NCBI GenBank assembly: GCA_900552455.1
Contig: URZX01000005.1
Coordinates: forward strand, 1 to 64,000
DNA: 64,000 bases
Reading direction: 5' to 3'
Origin: an uncultured Peptococcaceae bacterium
Lineage (GTDB): Bacteria; Bacillota; Peptococcia; Peptococcales; Peptococcaceae
The notes below the pieces were generated by a model that was not told where the DNA came from, ran no database searches, and worked only from the letters and a program-made list of their open reading frames with translations. Both the position numbers and the translations under genes were made by a program. Positions 52,788 through 61,848 of the stretch are shown piece by piece (positions within the stretch are counted from its first letter, which is position 1; each line of letters starts with the position of its first letter).

Positions 52788-54532
52788 TGTTTGCACTCAT
52801 ATCTCGCATGCTGCGGCTTTCCGGCCGCTACAAAAAACGTATTCAGCTGGCCTTTGTCTGCGCTTTTGTGGAGCAGATCCTTTCGAAAATGCCGATCTTT
52901 TTTGCTTTTCTCGTGCTTGCTGGTTTTGCATCTGGCACGATGAGTGGTGCACGCTGTCTTGCCGTGGGCGCCATACTTGTCTGTGTGGTTGTGCTGCAAG
53001 CCGTTGTTCATTATGCCAGCGATCGGCTGCAGAGCGCGGCTGGCTATATGATCTTTGCCGATCAGCGGATTGCGCTTGCGGATCATCTGCGGCGCTTGCC
53101 GATGGGCTATTTCACTGCCGAAAACATCGGCAAGATTAGCTCGGTGCTCTCAAGCGATATGGTTTTCGTTGAAGAGGTTGCCATGAGTACCATCGCCAAT
53201 ATGATGAGCTATCTGCTCAGCGCTGGTGTCCTGATGGCCTTCATGTTTTGGCTGGATTGGCGGCTCGGGCTCATCGCGCTTGCAGTGACGCTTCTGGCGA
53301 ACGTCGTGGCGCGGCGCATGAACGCTGTTTCGCTCAAGGAAGCGGCAGCGCGTCAGGAGCAGGGCGAGCGATTGACCGATGCCGTGCTCTCATTTGTAGA
53401 GGGCATCGGTGTGATCAAGAGCTACAATCTGCTCGGCGCACAGTCGGCGGCGCTCACAGAAAACTTTGCGCGTTCTCGCGATGTCAATGCCGCTTTCGAG
53501 CGTCGCATGACGCCGTGGACGACGGGACTTTCCATTCTCTACGGCGCAGGCATTGCGGCTATTTTTGGGCTGGCTGTTTATTTGGAGCAGACAGGCGCGC
53601 TTTCGCTCGCATATTTGCTCGGCGTGTTGCTCTTTGTCTTCGATCTTTTCGGTCCCCTCAAAGCGCTCTACGGCGAAGCCACCCGTCTCACTGTCATGGA
53701 TGCCGCGCTCGATCGCACCTGCGACGTGCTTGTGGAAACGGAACTCCCTGACACTGGCACAGCGCATCTGCCAGAAACGACGGCTGGCGACGAAATCGTT
53801 TTCGAGGATGTGTCGTTCAGCTATGACGGAAAAAACGACGTGCTCCACGATATTTCCTTTGCCATGCCGCCGCACACGATGACCGCCCTCGTTGGTCCGT
53901 CTGGCGGAGGAAAATCGACCGTTGCCAATCTTCTTGCGCGCTTTTGGGATGTGAGCACAGGCTGCGTGAAAATTCGTGGTGTCGATATTCGTGATGTGCC
54001 CTTGGCTGAAATGATGGACCAGATCTCAATGGTTTTCCAGCGCGCCTATCTTTTTCAGGACACGATCTATAACAACATCGCCATGGGCAGGCCAGACGCG
54101 TCGGAAGAAGAGATTATCCAGGCTGCGAAAAAAGCGCGCTGCTACGATTTTGTGACGGCTTTGCCCGATGGATTTCAAACCATCGTTGGCGAAGGCGGCG
54201 CGACGCTTTCTGGCGGCGAGCGCCAGCGCATCGCCATCGCGCGCTGCATCTTAAAAGATGCGCCGATCGTTATCCTTGACGAAGCCACAGCCAGCGTCGA
54301 TGTCGACAACGAGCGTTACATTCAGGAAGCCATTTCTGAGCTCGTGCGCGGCAAAACACTTCTCGTTATTGCGCATCGGCTGCATACGATTCGTGATGCT
54401 GATCAGATCCTCGTCGTCGCTGGCGGGCGCATCGCGCAGCGCGGCGATCACGCGTCGCTTTCCGATCAGCCAGGCATTTACCAGGATTTTGTACAAAAAC
54501 GCAGTGGTGGATCGCGTCATGAAAGCGTATGA
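52787..54532 (+). CDS. half-ABC transporter, IrtB/YbtQ/SiaE type (second of pair)
   Basis: A 581-residue exporter-fold half-transporter: six helices to about residue 310, then Walker A GPSGGGKST near 370, signature LSGGERQR near 474, Walker B IVILDEATASVD and switch IAHRL. The start overlaps the stop of the first half (TGATG) after AGGAGG, so subunits are made in equal amounts. Its last 14 bases overlap the DtxR-type gene. Confidence 0.88.
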   Translation: MFALISRMLRLSGRYKKRIQLAFVCAFVEQILSKMPIFFAFLVLAGFASGTMSGARCLAVGAILVCVVVLQAVVHYASDRLQSAAGYMIFADQRIALADHLRRLPMGYFTAENIGKISSVLSSDMVFVEEVAMSTIANMMSYLLSAGVLMAFMFWLDWRLGLIALAVTLLANVVARRMNAVSLKEAAARQEQGERLTDAVLSFVEGIGVIKSYNLLGAQSAALTENFARSRDVNAAFERRMTPWTTGLSILYGAGIAAIFGLAVYLEQTGALSLAYLLGVLLFVFDLFGPLKALYGEATRLTVMDAALDRTCDVLVETELPDTGTAHLPETTAGDEIVFEDVSFSYDGKNDVLHDISFAMPPHTMTALVGPSGGGKSTVANLLARFWDVSTGCVKIRGVDIRDVPLAEMMDQISMVFQRAYLFQDTIYNNIAMGRPDASEEEIIQAAKKARCYDFVTALPDGFQTIVGEGGATLSGGERQRIAIARCILKDAPIVILDEATASVDVDNERYIQEAISELVRGKTLLVIAHRLHTIRDADQILVVAGGRIAQRGDHASLSDQPGIYQDFVQKRSGGSRHESV

Positions 54533-54890
54533 ATCACTTGGCGTCAGTGCGGAAGACTATCTTGAAGCCATCTTTGTTCTCGAGCGTCAGCTGGGCGCGG
54601 TGCGATCCATCGACGTGGCGCGTTGGCTGGACGTGAGTAAGCCGAGCGTCTGTCATGCCATGAAAAAGCTCATCGCTGGCGGCTATCTTACGATGGACGT
54701 CGAACATTTGCTTCAGCTCAGCGAAAAAGGCCGCGACATTGCTGCGGCTATTAACGAGCGCCACTGCTTCTTTCGCGATTATCTCATCGCCTGCGGTGTT
54801 GATCCCGTTCAGGCGGAAGAGGATGCGTGCCGCCTGGAGCACGCGCTGAGTGCGGAAAGCTTTGAAAAGTTGAAACAGGCTGCAAGGTGA
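54519..54890 (+). CDS. DtxR/MntR-family metal-dependent repressor
   Basis: A 123-residue winged-helix repressor without an SH3 domain, like MntR and IdeR cores. SAEDYLEAIFVLE starts the fold with the Asp and Glu metal ligands, the DNA-reading helix is VSKPSVCHAMKKL, and later ligands are the His in NERHCFFRDYL and the Glu/His group in EEDACRLEHAL. It ends a transporter operon and probably reports Fe(II) or Mn(II). The ATG at 54519 has a GGTGG before it and overlaps the ABC gene. Confidence 0.87.
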   Translation: MKAYESLGVSAEDYLEAIFVLERQLGAVRSIDVARWLDVSKPSVCHAMKKLIAGGYLTMDVEHLLQLSEKGRDIAAAINERHCFFRDYLIACGVDPVQAEEDACRLEHALSAESFEKLKQAAR

Positions 54891-54910
54891 GTGTCCTGTC
54901 GATCCATATA

Positions 54911-54934
54911 AAATCCCGTCGCAGTGACGGGATT
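54911..54934 (+). terminator. terminator of the ECF/ABC/DtxR operon
   Basis: AAATCCCGTC-GCAG-(T)GACGGGATTT, a perfect 10-bp stem 20 bases after the last stop. The following tract is ATTGCGTTTT, so it is efficient only if the A/T-rich stem base helps release. Confidence 0.75.
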
Positions 54935-54936
54935 TA

Positions 54937-54965
54937 TTGCGTTTTGCGCAGGAAAAGATTATAAT
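54937..54965 (+). promoter_or_regulatory. promoter of the ATC hydrolase gene
   Basis: TTGCGT at 54937-54942, a 17-base spacer and a consensus TATAAT at 54960-54965. It begins two bases after the preceding terminator stem. Confidence 0.7.
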
Positions 54966-55022
54966 AAGCAATAGGTAACTGACGGCCAATGCTGGACGAT
55001 CAAGCACGAACGGAGGAACGAC

Positions 55023-55742
55023 ATGCATCCATACTATCAGCAAAACGAAGAAAAGCTTAAAAGACAGATGAACGCTTATCTCATCCTTGTGCGTTTGGAG
55101 ATCGAGCAGATCTTCGGCAAGGCCTATGACGAAGCGTTCGAAGAGATCTGGGGGTATTATCGGGCGCAGATGCTCGAGCGTTGTCCTTACATTGGCGGCG
55201 ACAGGAGCAGCGGCACGAAAAATCTCACAGGCTGCCTGTTTTTCATCGCGGTCGGTGTCTGCGGTAAAAACCATGGCCTTTCAACGCATGAATGGGGCCG
55301 GCTGGCGACTACGATCTACCAGCGCTGGTTTGCAAGGCTGCCGAGATCGCTCATCCGAGCTGCACGTTTTCTCTTCCGGCAGGCGCCGGGGGTGGTAAAT
55401 ATGGCGCTGCGCCGAAGGGACCGCAGGAATGCGAGGATCGCCCAAAAGCATCCCGGTGGCTTTATCACGGAAACGCTGCCGCCAACGGCCGAGTATTCGC
55501 TGATCTATCTCAGCAAGCGTTGTCCGATCAACGATTTTTGCCGGCGCTATGGCTATATGGAGTATCTGCCGTATATGTGCAACCTTGACTATGTGATGTT
55601 TGCTGCCTTTGAGGTGCCGCTTTATCGCGAGAAAACCTGCGCCAGCGGCGATGGTGTTTGCGATTTCAAGCTTAAACGCAGAGCACCTGTGCCAGATATC
55701 TGGCCGCCGCACATCCTGGATGACGCGGATCCGCTGAAGTAG
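55023..55742 (+). CDS. L-2-amino-thiazoline-4-carboxylate hydrolase family protein
   Basis: A 239-residue protein matching the ATC-hydrolase family (PF14196). The C-terminal half holds the usual cysteine-rich signature: YMEYLPYMCNLDY, then REKTCASGDGVCDFKLKR. The founding Pseudomonas enzyme opens a thiazoline ring on the way to cysteine. In anaerobes the genes often sit in metal-uptake regions, where the true substrate is not known. CGGAGGA lies before the ATG. It stands alone between two AraC-linked transport loci. Confidence 0.75.
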   Translation: MHPYYQQNEEKLKRQMNAYLILVRLEIEQIFGKAYDEAFEEIWGYYRAQMLERCPYIGGDRSSGTKNLTGCLFFIAVGVCGKNHGLSTHEWGRLATTIYQRWFARLPRSLIRAARFLFRQAPGVVNMALRRRDRRNARIAQKHPGGFITETLPPTAEYSLIYLSKRCPINDFCRRYGYMEYLPYMCNLDYVMFAAFEVPLYREKTCASGDGVCDFKLKRRAPVPDIWPPHILDDADPLK

Positions 55743-55844
55743 CACGAGGGCTATGATGATGGACGCAACGCCGAACGGGGCAGCTTAGCCGTGCTTATGC
55801 TATGCTCAAAATAAACAAGTGCTAATAACGAAGGAGCGATACAC

Positions 55845-56810
55845 ATGTCACCGGAAATTTTTGCAGGCGTCGGCCAGCCTGTGGAGCAATCGCCAGAGCG
55901 TACGATTTACGCCATTAATTGCCAGCCAGCGGACGGCGAGCCGCACGATCTGGCTGGCGGCGTCATGCAGTGCTACCATCTTTTTCCAGGCATCGATCTC
56001 GCGTACACACAGTTTCGCGCAGGGCGCTGCCGGATGCGCGAGCGCGCGTTCAGCGATGTGTTGGAGATCGCCTATTGTCAGGCCGGACGTTTTGAATGCG
56101 AGTACAAGCATGGGTTTGTGACCTTTCTCGGCGAAGGTGATTTTGCCGTGAGCGTGCTTTCGCCGGAGCAGCAGCCGCCGTCTTTTCCACTGGGCACGTA
56201 TGATGGCGTGACGTTGATCGTCGATCGGGCGCTGACAGGGCCGTGCTCCTGCGGGATTGTCGAAGGCGTATCGATCGACTGGCGGGCGTTGGCGGAAAAA
56301 TTCTGCAGCGATACCTGCTGCTCCGTGGCGCGCGCGCCGGCTGGTTTGCGCCACGTTTTCGAAGAGATCTGGGCGGTGCGGGCGCAGCCACAGCCAGGGT
56401 ATCTCAGACTGAAAGCGCTGGAATGTTTCTTCCTGCTGGGCGACTGGCTCCCGGCGGAGCTTTCGGCGGCGAAGTATTATTCGCGGAGCCAGATCGTCAA
56501 AGTGAAGCAGCTGGCAGAGGCGCTCACTTGCGACCTCGACACGCATCCGCCGCTCGCAGCGCTGGCAGCGCAATATGGCATGAGCCTGACGGCGCTCAAG
56601 GATTGTTTCAAGGCCGTGTATGGCAAACCGATCGCCACCTTTCAGCGGGAGTACCGCATGCAAGTGGCAGCGCGCTGGCTCGTGGAAACTGAGCTTTCTG
56701 TGGCGGAGATCGCCGGTCGGCTGGGGTATGAAAATCCCAACAAATTCTCCAGCGCCTTTAAGCGTGTGATCGGTGAAACGCCGAGCGCCTACCGCCGTGC
56801 GCGCAGGTAA
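55845..56810 (+). CDS. AraC-family regulator next to the Nik/Dpp-type importer
   Basis: A 321-residue regulator with an N-terminal sensing region (residues 1-200, several cysteines such as CSCG and CCS) and a C-terminal double helix-turn-helix (LAALAAQYGMSLTALKDCFK and VAEIAGRLGYENPNKFSSAFKRVIG). It is only distantly similar to the AraC protein at 47 kb. The cysteines could matter for sensing, but that is inference. Lies directly before, and probably controls, the five-gene ABC importer. AAGGAGCG precedes the ATG. Confidence 0.9.
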   Translation: MSPEIFAGVGQPVEQSPERTIYAINCQPADGEPHDLAGGVMQCYHLFPGIDLAYTQFRAGRCRMRERAFSDVLEIAYCQAGRFECEYKHGFVTFLGEGDFAVSVLSPEQQPPSFPLGTYDGVTLIVDRALTGPCSCGIVEGVSIDWRALAEKFCSDTCCSVARAPAGLRHVFEEIWAVRAQPQPGYLRLKALECFFLLGDWLPAELSAAKYYSRSQIVKVKQLAEALTCDLDTHPPLAALAAQYGMSLTALKDCFKAVYGKPIATFQREYRMQVAARWLVETELSVAEIAGRLGYENPNKFSSAFKRVIGETPSAYRRARR

Positions 56811-56873
56811 TTGGCTTTTCGGATAGATGAGGGCCTCGTGGAGTGGAAGCGGTGGCTAATTTGGAGTACGATG

Positions 56874-56915
56874 ACCGCAGGGTCAGGAATTTCCTGATCT
56901 TGCGGTTTTATTTTT
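56874..56915 (+). terminator. hairpin between araC and the importer operon
   Basis: ACCGCAGGGTCAGGAA pairs with TTCCTGATCTTGCGGT (two imperfect positions), followed by TTTATTTTT, then the ribosome binding site of the first permease. It ends the araC transcript or acts as an attenuator of the importer operon. Confidence 0.8.
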
Positions 56916-56928
56916 AGGAGGCGATGCG

Positions 56929-57888
56929 ATGACCAGAGGCACAAAACGATTTCTGCTCAGCAAAACGCTGGAGATGCTGCTCACGCTGCTCGTTGTGACA
57001 GTGCTCTCGTTTCTGCTCGTGCGGCTGTCGCCGGTCGATCCGGCGGAAGCCTACGCGCGGCGCTCGTTTGCAGCGTTCAGCTATGATGAAGCAGACATGG
57101 CGGCGCTGCGTGCGCGGATGGGGCTTGATCAGCCACTCATTGTTCAATATGGCACCTGGGTGATGGATGCGTTGCATCTTGACTTCGGCGAATCCTTCGT
57201 CAGCGGTCAGCCTGTGTTTGAAAAAGTCACGACGGCCATCGGCATCACTGTGCGCATTGTGCTGCTTTCGGGTGTGCTGCAGGCTGTCGGGATCCTCGCA
57301 TTGGGGCCGCTGCTCTATGTGGCGCGCGGTCGTTTCAGCGGCAGGCTACTGCATTTTCTCTGCATTGCCGGTGTGTCGATTCCCTCGTTTTTCTTTGCGA
57401 GCAGCTATCTCGATCTTTTCGCGGTGAAATTCGGGTTCACCTCTGTCGTCGGCAGCACCGGGCTGGTGCGCTATCTGCCGCCGGCGATCTGCATCGCCAT
57501 TGGCTGCATTGCCCTCTTTTCGCCGATGCTGGCCGGGCGGCTGAGGCAGGAAATGGCGCAGGACGCCGCTTTTTACGCGCGGGCGCGTGGGCTTTCGGAG
57601 CGCATCATCCTGTTTCGCTATGCACTGCCAGATGCGGTGGCGGCAATTTTGCCAAGTTTTTGTCAGATGCTGGGGCTGTGTATGGCGGGCTCAGCGATTG
57701 TCGAGCGGGTGTTCTCGTTGCCGGGGCTGGGCTATCTCATCATCGACAGCGTGCTCTATCGAGATTCGCCGGTGATCCACGCAACGATCCTTTTTCTCGC
57801 TTTTTCGCTGGTGATTTTTGACATTCTCTCGGATTTGCTGCGGCGCCTTCTGCAGCAAGGCGAGGGCAGAAGGGAGCAGGTAGAGTGA
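56929..57888 (+). CDS. ABC importer permease, NikB/DppB type
   Basis: A 319-residue permease with six helices. The N-terminal part has VTVLSFLLVRLSPVDPAE, and the coupling EAA loop reads ARARGLSERIILFRYALPDA near 225. It forms the channel with the next gene. AGGAGGCG precedes the ATG. Its stop overlaps the GTG of the next gene (GTGA). Confidence 0.93.
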   Translation: MTRGTKRFLLSKTLEMLLTLLVVTVLSFLLVRLSPVDPAEAYARRSFAAFSYDEADMAALRARMGLDQPLIVQYGTWVMDALHLDFGESFVSGQPVFEKVTTAIGITVRIVLLSGVLQAVGILALGPLLYVARGRFSGRLLHFLCIAGVSIPSFFFASSYLDLFAVKFGFTSVVGSTGLVRYLPPAICIAIGCIALFSPMLAGRLRQEMAQDAAFYARARGLSERIILFRYALPDAVAAILPSFCQMLGLCMAGSAIVERVFSLPGLGYLIIDSVLYRDSPVIHATILFLAFSLVIFDILSDLLRRLLQQGEGRREQVE

Positions 57889-58670
57889 GTAAGAAAATGT
57901 GGCGCTATGCGCTGCCAGTTGTGGTGCTGGGCTTTTTCGCGCTGGGGTTTCTTCTGGCGCCGAACGATCCAACACAGACCCACGCGATGGACAAGTTTCT
58001 CCCGCCGAGCCTGCAATTTCCCTTCGGCACCGACGAATTTGGCCGCTGCGAATTTTCGCGCATCCTTGCCGGTGGACGTACCACGCTTGGCATCGTGCTC
58101 GTTGGTTCGGCGCTGGTGATTGTGCTTGGCCTCTGCTTCGGCATGCTCCTGGCAAAACGCGGCAGCCGTCGCAATCTTTTTGCCGAAAGCCTGCTCAACG
58201 CGGTAACGGCGATTCCGCCGGTGGCCTATCTGATCATTTTCATCGGCATCTGGGGCAACAGCATTCCGACGATGCTTGTGGCGCTGACTGCTTCGCTGCT
58301 CTTACGCATGACGCGGCTAGTGAAAACCCTCGTCGAGGTGGAAAGCGAAAAAGCGTATGTGCTCTGCGCGATCTGTTGCGGCGCAGGGCGGCTGCGCATT
58401 TTGTTGATGCACATTCTGCCGAATATCCTGTGCGATATCGTGCAGTTCAGCTGCCTTTCCTGCGCGGAAATGATCATCGCCATCTCCGGCTTTTCCTTCA
58501 TCGGGCTTTCTCTCGGCGACGATGTCATCGACTGGGGCGTGATGCTTTCCGATGCGCGTGCGCTGGCAGGTGCGCATCCGTCGCTATTGTTCTACCCGAT
58601 GGCCTTCATTTTTGTGAGTGCGCTGTGTTTCAACGTGCTGGGCAAACTGCTAGAAAGGGGCGATGACTGA
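57885..58670 (+). CDS. ABC importer permease, NikC/DppC type
   Basis: A 261-residue permease. An N-terminal helix, LPPSLQFPFGTDEFGR (typical of NikC/DppC) and the coupling loop YVLCAICCGAGRLRILLMHILPNI near 160 are present. The GTG overlapping the previous stop is taken as the start, with GGGAG upstream; an ATG at 57897 is possible. It overlaps the next ATG by one base. Confidence 0.92.
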   Translation: MSKKMWRYALPVVVLGFFALGFLLAPNDPTQTHAMDKFLPPSLQFPFGTDEFGRCEFSRILAGGRTTLGIVLVGSALVIVLGLCFGMLLAKRGSRRNLFAESLLNAVTAIPPVAYLIIFIGIWGNSIPTMLVALTASLLLRMTRLVKTLVEVESEKAYVLCAICCGAGRLRILLMHILPNILCDIVQFSCLSCAEMIIAISGFSFIGLSLGDDVIDWGVMLSDARALAGAHPSLLFYPMAFIFVSALCFNVLGKLLERGDD

Positions 58671-59461
58671 TGCTTGAGATCGAAAATTTGTCGGTGGCGG
58701 CGAAAAATGGTCAGACGATCCTGCGGGAGGTTTCGCTCTCTCTCGCACCGGGCGTTTGCCTGGGGCTCACTGGCGCCTCAGGTAGCGGCAAAACGACGCT
58801 CATCAGGAGCATCCTCGGGTTGGATGAGGGGCTCGTTGTCAAAAGCGGTAGACTGCTGCTTGATGGCGAAAACCTTTTCGCCTGCTCTAGGGCGGAGCGA
58901 CGCGCGCTCTGCGGACGAACGATTGGCTTCATCCCGCAGAATCCCATGACCGCTTTTTTTCCACACGCGACCATCGCCCGGCAGATGCAGGAAACGGTCA
59001 TGCTGCACCATTTCTGCGACAAACGCCAGGCGCGGGATATTTGCGCCGACGTCCTGCAGCACGTCCATCTCTCCGACACGGCGCGCGTGCTCGCCGCGCG
59101 GCCGAGCGAACTTTCCGGCGGCATGCTGCAGCGCGTCGCGATGGCGCTCGTTCTCGCTGTCCAGCCGTGCTATCTGCTGGCGGACGAACCGACGAGCGCG
59201 CTCGATGCCGCCAACCGCGAGCAGCTGCTGGCGCTCTTTGAAGCGTATCGGGCGCACGCCGCCATTCTTCTCGTCAGCCACGACACCGTCTGCTTGTGCA
59301 GCCTCTGCGCTGAGATCGTGGTGATGGAACAGGGCAGAATCAGTGAACGACAGGAAACATCGGCGTTGTTTGCTGCACCGCAGACTGACTGGACAAAACG
59401 CTTCGTTCAGGCTGCGCAGGCGCAGGAGAAAGGAGTAAGTACATGGAAAGTCTGGAGCTGA
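58670..59461 (+). CDS. ABC importer ATPase, NikD/DppD type
   Basis: A 263-residue ATPase: Walker A GASGSGKTTL near 35, Q-loop QNPMTAFFP, signature LSGGMLQR, Walker B LLADEPTSALD, switch SHD. A 19-base overlap with the next gene shows tight coupling. It lacks the longer C-terminal extension of oligopeptide ATPases, which fits Nik-type metal importers better. Confidence 0.92.
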   Translation: MLEIENLSVAAKNGQTILREVSLSLAPGVCLGLTGASGSGKTTLIRSILGLDEGLVVKSGRLLLDGENLFACSRAERRALCGRTIGFIPQNPMTAFFPHATIARQMQETVMLHHFCDKRQARDICADVLQHVHLSDTARVLAARPSELSGGMLQRVAMALVLAVQPCYLLADEPTSALDAANREQLLALFEAYRAHAAILLVSHDTVCLCSLCAEIVVMEQGRISERQETSALFAAPQTDWTKRFVQAAQAQEKGVSTWKVWS

Positions 59462-60156
59462 GAGCTGTTTCCCGCATCTACACAGATGCGCACGGCGCAT
59501 CGTTTCGTGCGCTGGATGCCGTGTCGCTCTCCTGGCGGCAGGGGGACGCCATTGCGATCATGGGCGAAAGCGGCAGCGGAAAAAGCACGCTGGCACGCCT
59601 GGCGCTAGGATTGGAACGACCAACGAGCGGCAAGGTGTTGATCGATGGAGAGGACACGACTCACTGGCGCTTTTCGCATTGGCGCAAATGGCGGCAATAT
59701 TTGCAGGCTGTGTTTCAAGATGCCAGCGGCACGCTCAATCCGGCCTGGTCCTGCCAGCGCAATGTGGAAGAAGCGCTGCGCAATCTTACGCCGCTTTCGC
59801 CCGCTGATCGCAGAGAGCGTGTGCGGCTGCTCATGGCGCGTGTTGGCCTCGACGAGCGCCTGCTTAGGGCGCCGGTCCGTCGCCTTTCCGGCGGTGAACA
59901 GCGGCGGCTGGCGCTGGTGCGCGCCCTGGCTGTGGAACCGGCGTTTCTCATCCTCGACGAAGTTACAGCCGGGCTCGATCTGCTTGCCACCGAGGCGGTG
60001 CTTGATTTGCTTGTTGCCTATCGGCGCACAAACGCCTGCGCGCTGCTTGTGATCACCCACGACGACGCTGTCGCTTCCAGGCTTTGCGACACACGCTACA
60101 CCATCGCCCGGGGCCATCTTGGCGTAGCGGAGCGGCGCGTCAGTCAGAATCTATAG
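59443..60156 (+). CDS. ABC importer ATPase, NikE/DppF type
   Basis: A 237-residue ATPase: Walker A GESGSGKST near 44, Q-loop QDASGTLNPAW, signature LSGGEQRR, Walker B LILDEVTAGLD, with Val for the usual Pro or Ala after Glu, and switch THDD. Pairs with the NikD-like subunit. AGGAG lies before the ATG, inside the previous gene. Confidence 0.92.
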   Translation: MESLELRAVSRIYTDAHGASFRALDAVSLSWRQGDAIAIMGESGSGKSTLARLALGLERPTSGKVLIDGEDTTHWRFSHWRKWRQYLQAVFQDASGTLNPAWSCQRNVEEALRNLTPLSPADRRERVRLLMARVGLDERLLRAPVRRLSGGEQRRLALVRALAVEPAFLILDEVTAGLDLLATEAVLDLLVAYRRTNACALLVITHDDAVASRLCDTRYTIARGHLGVAERRVSQNL

Positions 60157-60178
60157 AAAGATAGAAAGGAAGAAAATC

Positions 60179-61810
60179 ATGAAGAAACATAAGAAATTGA
60201 TCGCTCTGTCGACCATTCTCGCCCTCAGCCTAGGCCTTTTCAGCGGCTGTGGCGGCAGTGGAGAAAGCGGCAGTACCACGGCAGAGAGCGACGAAAAGGT
60301 GCTCAACATCGCGACAATCGGCGAAACGTCCACCCTCTCGCCGCTCTACATGATCGCCGACAACCGCCCAACACAGAAACTCATCTACGAACCCCTCGTA
60401 AAATATGTCGACGGTGAGATCCAGCCGGTGCTCGCAGAAAGCTGGGAAATGAGCGAGGACGGCACACAGCTCACCTTCCATCTGCGCCAGGGCGTCACCT
60501 TCCACGACGGGGAACCGTTCGACGCTGGGGCCGCCATCGCGAACATCGAAAGCTGGCACAGCAATCCATCCATGGGCTCGTTGCCGGGCGTTGTGAATTA
60601 TACCAATATCGAAGCGGTGGACGACTACACCGTGCGGCTCACTTACGACAATCCGTATTTCGCCTACATCAACGACTTCTGCTGGCCGGACGTCTGTACG
60701 ATGATCTCGCCGTCGCTCCTGAATGAGGAAGGCGATTATCAGACGGTGAAGGGCTACGCCGGCACCGGTCCATACATTTACGACGAATACACCGCCGGGG
60801 AATCCACCACCTTCGTGCGCAACGACGATTACTGGGGCGAGGTGCCGTATTATGATAAGATTGTCGCGAAATACATTCCCGATAATGCCTCCCGTCTGCA
60901 GGCGCTGGAAACCGGGGAGATCGATCTGATCTATGGTTCTGCGGAGCTGAGCTACGAGGACTATGAGCAGGCACTCGCCGTAGACGGCATCGAAGGAAAA
61001 TTTGCTCCGGCTGGCTCGACGGTGCGCAACATCATTCTCAACTTCAACGGCAACCTGTCTGATCTCAGCGTGCGCCAGGCGCTGGCTTGCGCCATCGATA
61101 AGGAAGCCATCAGCGAAAGCCTGACCAATGGCTACGAGCCGGTGGCCGACACCATTGTTCCGGAAGGCACGCCGTATTCGGACATCAAAGGCACCGAAAC
61201 CTACAGCTATGACACCACCCGCTCCACCGAGCTGCTGGATGCCGCCGGCTGGACGCTGAACGGGGAAACCGGTATCCGTGAGAAAAACGGTCAGCCGCTG
61301 CACCTTGTCTTCACTGTGCCGACCGACGACAGCACCATCGGCGACATTGCGACGCTGATCCAGAGCCAGCTCGCCGAGATTGGCTTCGACGTGGAAATCA
61401 AGAGCATGGAAAAAATGGAATGGTATGCCAGCTACATGGAAACGGATGGCTGGGATATCACCGCCATGACCGCCGGTTTCTTTAACTACGCCATGCCGCA
61501 ATGCTGGTTCTCTGCCATGCTTTCGCAGGGTATGCCAGAAGACGTGTCGATTCCGCTTTTGGAAAATGCCGACGCCTTCACAGCCGCGCTCGACACCTTC
61601 AAAACCACGAACGACGAGCAGCTGCTGCGCGATACCTTCGAACTGCTCATCAATATCGACATTGATCAGGTGCTCGACATCCCGCTGACGCATCAGATGG
61701 ATATGATCGTCTACAACACCGATAAAATTTCTGACTACGCATTCAGCAGCGACTACGCTTTTCTTGACGTGAACGACATCACACCGGTTGGTGAAACCGC
61801 CAAGAAATAA
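60179..61810 (+). CDS. substrate-binding lipoprotein, NikA/SBP_bac_5 family
   Basis: A 543-residue lipoprotein. The lipobox LFSGC puts the lipid-bearing cysteine at 24. The mature part is a family 5 binding protein: LIYEPLVKYVDGEIQPVLAE near 67 and HLRQGVTFHDGEPF near 104 are typical of nickel and peptide binders. It is the last gene of the operon. With its short ATPases and AraC regulator a metal chelate or metallophore is a fair guess, but a peptide is possible. AAAGGAAG precedes the ATG. Confidence 0.9.
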   Translation: MKKHKKLIALSTILALSLGLFSGCGGSGESGSTTAESDEKVLNIATIGETSTLSPLYMIADNRPTQKLIYEPLVKYVDGEIQPVLAESWEMSEDGTQLTFHLRQGVTFHDGEPFDAGAAIANIESWHSNPSMGSLPGVVNYTNIEAVDDYTVRLTYDNPYFAYINDFCWPDVCTMISPSLLNEEGDYQTVKGYAGTGPYIYDEYTAGESTTFVRNDDYWGEVPYYDKIVAKYIPDNASRLQALETGEIDLIYGSAELSYEDYEQALAVDGIEGKFAPAGSTVRNIILNFNGNLSDLSVRQALACAIDKEAISESLTNGYEPVADTIVPEGTPYSDIKGTETYSYDTTRSTELLDAAGWTLNGETGIREKNGQPLHLVFTVPTDDSTIGDIATLIQSQLAEIGFDVEIKSMEKMEWYASYMETDGWDITAMTAGFFNYAMPQCWFSAMLSQGMPEDVSIPLLENADAFTAALDTFKTTNDEQLLRDTFELLINIDIDQVLDIPLTHQMDMIVYNTDKISDYAFSSDYAFLDVNDITPVGETAKK

Positions 61811-61848
61811 TGAAATCGGAAAATATTGCCACTTGCGACACGCGAATG

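Noticed and set aside
44540..54890. Fur-type boxes (GATAATGATWATCATTATC-like) in the metal-uptake region
   Set aside because: None was found by eye in the spacers at 46.9, 48.0 or 54.9 kb. A weak box could be missed.
57899..58666. Second plus-strand frame of 255 codons inside the NikC-like permease gene
   Set aside because: Arg/Ala/His-rich translation with no hydrophobic helices; the permease frame has the family motifs and overlaps its neighbours properly.
60230..61693. Minus-strand open frame of 487 codons opposite the binding protein
   Set aside because: Antisense to a full NikA-like lipoprotein with a lipobox; composition is typical of a shadow frame.
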